A program made the position numbers and the translations under genes. A model generated the notes under the pieces. The model ran no database searches and was not told the DNA's origin. It worked only from the letters and a program-made list of their open reading frames with translations. From Anaerocaecibacter muris (GTDB taxonomy: Bacteria > Bacillota > Clostridia > Christensenellales > Pumilibacteraceae), in contig NZ_CALPCE010000001.1 of the NCBI RefSeq assembly GCF_943192945.1, positions 1-64,000 on the forward strand: a stretch of DNA of 64,000 bases, read 5' to 3'. This document shows positions 61,901-64,000 of this stretch, piece after piece (the stretch's first letter is position 1; the number at the start of each line of letters is the position of its first letter).

Positions 61901-64000
61901 AACTTATTTCGCCGCCGACCCGTATCTTAACGGGCGCGTGGTAGTCAATGCTACAAGTAACGTTGCGGGCATGGGCTTTAACTATTTGACGTTGACCGCC
62001 GACGGTGATTATTACGTGTTTAACGGCATAAAAATCACGCTCAAATCGGCGACCATGAACAGATATTTTTACGCCAATGTTTTGATTGCGGACAGTTCGG
62101 GCAAGTCAGTGTCGGGCGGCGTAAATATTGCAATACGCGTTACAAACTCCGCGCCGACCGTAATAACCGACGCCGATAAGGTTGCGACGTACCAAAGCGC
62201 GGACAATGCGTCTGCGGGCAGTTCTTACGAATACGATCCCGATAACGGAGTTACCACTCCCACATTTACGTATAAAATTCCGCTCGGATCGCGGTTTATC
62301 GTAACGCCTTACGACTTTGTTTACGATCCCGACATGGTGACCGTTCACGGCGAGCAAGCTATGCTTTTGGCAAACGGTTTTACGCTCAACGGACTTTCGG
62401 GCAGATATAACGCGAGCACGGGCACGCTTTCCACAAGTGCCGCCGCGTCGTCCGACAACACCGCGTTCGACGGTTTGTTCGACAAATCGGTGTATTCGGC
62501 GGAGTACTTGACAAGATTTGCCGAGCGGCTCGCGGTCGAAAACAATACGGTAGGCAAGGTGAGCAGAACGGCGAGCGGCACTGCGTCGAGCTCGGCTATC
62601 GACGCAAATCAAACCGTTCGGTTCGACAAGCTATACTTTACGCGCACGAGCGACACGTCCGACCCGTACACCTACAATCCTACGGGTACCGACTTTATTG
62701 TCAATAAATCCAACACCGACAGCTATATTTCGTGCGAATACGGCAAGTCGGTGCAGATAGGCTCCGTCACGTTCGGCATGGACTTTTTAATCTTTACCGC
62801 CGACACGCGCACGACGCGTCCCGCAATTATCGAGCTTGCGGTGCGCGACAGATACGGCGACGCTTCGACCGATAGCGGCACGGTTATTCCCGTGAGAATA
62901 ATGATAGAGGTTGTCAACACCTCGCCGCGCGTTAAGGACGTCAATCGTTACGCGGAACTTGCCGTTTCGCCTATAAACTCCGACGGACAAATTCAGATAA
63001 GCGAGGCGTTGTTCTCCGCAAACGGCAACAAGGGCGCGGACGGTCTTATGATAGATCCCGACGACGATTCGCCCGAATTTATCACTTCGCGCGGAACGTT
63101 CCTTGCAAACACACCCGACCTTGCCAAGGCTTACTCGCATATCACTTCGTTTACCGAAATTCCCGCGCAGTTCTCGACTGACAACGGCGTCGCAAGCGGC
63201 AGACCGCTGTCCGATTACGTGTCGGCTTCGCTTATTTCGCGTTTCGAGCTGTCCGCAAAGGCAGTAAGCTCGACAAAGGCTATCGAGAGCGGCGTATACG
63301 TTTATTTCTTCGTAAGCGACGGCAACGGCGGCTCGGCGCTCGGCTTTGTGCGTATCGAGGTGGTCAACTCCGAACCCGTGCGCAACGCTTCGCCCGAAAA
63401 CGGGTTTGACGGCAAAGACCCGCTGTGGGCTATCGAAACGACCAGCCTTGCCGATATTGCGCGCAACAGATATATAGTCGGCTCGACTGCGGCGGCGGAA
63501 AAACTCAAAGCCCAACGCGGCGCGACCGACGGCGATATTAAACTTATTTCCAACGATTACGACGGATTGCACAACGCAACCGTGCTTTCGCCCGTGACGG
63601 TAGTTAAGAACGCCGTTGACGGCAAGGACGTTACGAGTTATGTAAATCTCGACGTGCCCGAGGACAAAACGCAAGCTATTTCGCGCGCGACGTTTGAAAA
63701 CGCCGTGCCGTCCGTTGCCGTGGCGCTCAATTTTTCGTCCTCAACCGCGCCCGCCGCGGTCACGGTGTTTACCGCGCAAAAGACGGAAACGGGATATAAT
63801 CACATTGCGGCATTGCCCGAAAGTCAGTTCTATGTCGGGTTCCTGTTCATGCTGAACGGTAAATGGGTCGATCGCGACACGCTTTTGAACGAGCTTAACG
63901 GCAAGAGGATTGATCAAGTTTCGGACTGGTTCGACGAAAACGGTCGGTGGATTGCTACCGATTGGGCGTTGCATTTGCAGGCGGCGCGCGGCTTTAACGA
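58959..64000 (+). CDS. Giant surface protein with ALK/LTK-like glycine-rich domain (partial, 3' end outside)
   Basis: The reading frame is open from ATG 58959 to the window edge, at least 1680 residues with no stop. Residues of about 14-38 are a hydrophobic signal or anchor. Residues of about 80-333 form a glycine-rich domain of the ALK/LTK type. It starts FTYSGGVRSITLPKGTYTLEVWGAQGG, has VYICIGGKGADG, GGGGGGATHMAT and LLIVAGGGGG, then Gly-runs, and ends GKARITVVS. The remainder is a series of beta-rich domains ending in cadherin/tandem-type strands, such as VSDGNGGSALGFVRIEVVNSEP, RVTNSAPTV, EVVNTSPRV, and KVDNTRPV. No enzymatic motif was seen. It is probably an adhesin or matrix protein. 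It is divergent from the padR operon. Confidence 0.9.
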   Translation, partial: MKHKKDSLTVPSRAKKFLIAAISAIIAVALVLTCALCFTQQAKRVGVNNEVNGGAQPSRTLSANLSGDQTAFGALLNGDIIDFTYSGGVRSITLPKGTYTLEVWGAQGGGGYQNGVFSAGVGLGGYMKGNITFSATTTVYICIGGKGADGLLGKWGNPTSSAAGGYNGGGNSGCEMNNDANDEGGGGGGATHMATTNRGTLNNYASYTTELLIVAGGGGGTSFNRAAGLGLGGGSSGTNGNTGATGGTQSAYGAAGTSGETGGNGNPGTFGKGGAGGHGTSGGGGGGGGYRGGGGAGVGGVGGGGAGYFKSGMTATAQKNGEQSGNGKARITVVSVNQKPTAKNNTTQTIASGLTLGTAYNTTTGKKVYASDFAQTASGTALAFTNGTASNLDSFTTTANTGLFLDAACTKVANSYMDWTWSGSSYFTVTKIYKYPRNGVDGCTSNGRLTLYARVRDTFVSDSTNAVKQRGWAVIPFYLTVNKNTIAEKTASITSPSAVFLGKSNTATAPAKDASASTIYNPNGQNIYTVIAKSPLRINQSFTINASDLITSNYNGTYAQAVVSLTNTSAFVNSNANRKFKVNQLDAGSKVTAYTSAKAAIANAFTQLTFTCINPDSTWQVVPATVYVVEKTSAYGSGYPNCVADVAAININIVFKVDNTRPVLNSASNIYNLKVGETKALSLASYFSDADGAISTSSHKITNVIVPSHEFMQLDRYGDVVTVASPNTSYYNIGTKTGTTSKDGMSDRATGFNSAIAFNATKGGTDTSNEAFMRYTYSGVTLNVVGLRSSFSQYTSARASGAPGHFYLLINIQDLREPSDTGIWLPIAFTVGKDTSYTPVAAITSPNSGTCTDNLTGQSASAAYPTAAGDEGDSFYFAPMAINYNGSHVVGKYKAEDADGNNTGALTDAGLKPLAIDGDSFSTSNGLTGRGAKLNEFLTITSACTPESIVKSVSSAGYTFANGVAENVYFKAQYIPIYIEKTYFAADPYLNGRVVVNATSNVAGMGFNYLTLTADGDYYVFNGIKITLKSATMNRYFYANVLIADSSGKSVSGGVNIAIRVTNSAPTVITDADKVATYQSADNASAGSSYEYDPDNGVTTPTFTYKIPLGSRFIVTPYDFVYDPDMVTVHGEQAMLLANGFTLNGLSGRYNASTGTLSTSAAASSDNTAFDGLFDKSVYSAEYLTRFAERLAVENNTVGKVSRTASGTASSSAIDANQTVRFDKLYFTRTSDTSDPYTYNPTGTDFIVNKSNTDSYISCEYGKSVQIGSVTFGMDFLIFTADTRTTRPAIIELAVRDRYGDASTDSGTVIPVRIMIEVVNTSPRVKDVNRYAELAVSPINSDGQIQISEALFSANGNKGADGLMIDPDDDSPEFITSRGTFLANTPDLAKAYSHITSFTEIPAQFSTDNGVASGRPLSDYVSASLISRFELSAKAVSSTKAIESGVYVYFFVSDGNGGSALGFVRIEVVNSEPVRNASPENGFDGKDPLWAIETTSLADIARNRYIVGSTAAAEKLKAQRGATDGDIKLISNDYDGLHNATVLSPVTVVKNAVDGKDVTSYVNLDVPEDKTQAISRATFENAVPSVAVALNFSSSTAPAAVTVFTAQKTETGYNHIAALPESQFYVGFLFMLNGKWVDRDTLLNELNGKRIDQVSDWFDENGRWIATDWALHLQAARGFN

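Overview
The window looks like a chromosomal segment of an uncultured, endospore-forming member of the Clostridia. Evidence: a spore germination protease (gpr), a complete gerA-type germinant receptor operon, a SpoIIIE/FtsK translocase, a T-box leader on thrS, Gram-positive style TTGACA/TATAAT promoters with AGGAGG ribosome binding sites, and lipobox-bearing surface lipoproteins. Genes are tightly packed, with frequent 4-20 nt overlaps, and codon use favours GCG, GGC and CGC. No rRNA, phage or CRISPR was seen. The only tRNA is tRNA-Trp.

Layout. 1-6.7 kb: interspersed repeats, rpsT (S20 with a long charged tail), gpr, murI, then a leftward block of a small membrane exporter, glmS and apgM. 6.8-16.5 kb: envelope precursor genes (glmM, a CapD/PglF-like sugar-nucleotide dehydratase, uppP, ddl) followed by the germination receptor operon. 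16.6-20.9 kb: rpsU, a stand-alone Spo0A-C-like DNA-binding protein, and leftward argG and argH. 21-26.8 kb: two tandem surface lipoproteins with Listeria-Bacteroides repeats, preceded by a promoter whose spacer carries 13 consecutive G. 26.9-44.3 kb: an orphan PTS EIIC-like transporter, then a housekeeping run (rpsO, pnp, an atypical NodB-fold protein, an M16 protease, a dUTPase-like protein, ftsK/spoIIIE, rimO, pgsA, a CinA-family protein, recA, ruvA, ruvB, queA). 44.5-55.4 kb: a RelB/YafQ toxin-antitoxin pair, tgt, a YgjP-like metalloprotease, ruvC, asnA, an Fe-S aldo/keto reductase, an ECF-like membrane protein with a DUF1893 protein, tRNA-Trp, rnhA, an HD protein, a DedA/VTT protein and T-box-controlled thrS. 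55.4-64 kb: a leftward three-gene operon (membrane-anchored PadR regulator, tyrosine recombinase, small Spo0A-C-like protein) divergent from a giant surface protein that runs off the right edge.

How the genes work together. GlmS, GlmM, MurI, Ddl and UppP supply and recycle peptidoglycan precursors. RecA, RuvA, RuvB and RuvC form the core of recombination and Holliday-junction processing. QueA and Tgt belong to queuosine tRNA modification, while RimO and S12/S15/S20/S21 biology relate to the ribosome. The most unusual material is the cell-surface repertoire. At 21 kb there is a homopolymer-spaced promoter that has the architecture of known phase-variable promoters. At 58.7 kb a divergent intergenic region with three palindromic sites separates a PadR-membrane fusion and recombinase operon from a protein of more than 1680 residues. 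That protein carries an ALK/LTK-type glycine-rich domain and cadherin-like tandem domains.

Non-coding structure: two classes of interspersed repeat were found. One is a bipartite element with GATTTCTC/GAAATGATGGG modules. The other is a 49-nt element with a hairpin that shows two compensatory base-pair changes between its copies. Function calls rest on motif recognition by eye. No database searches were run.
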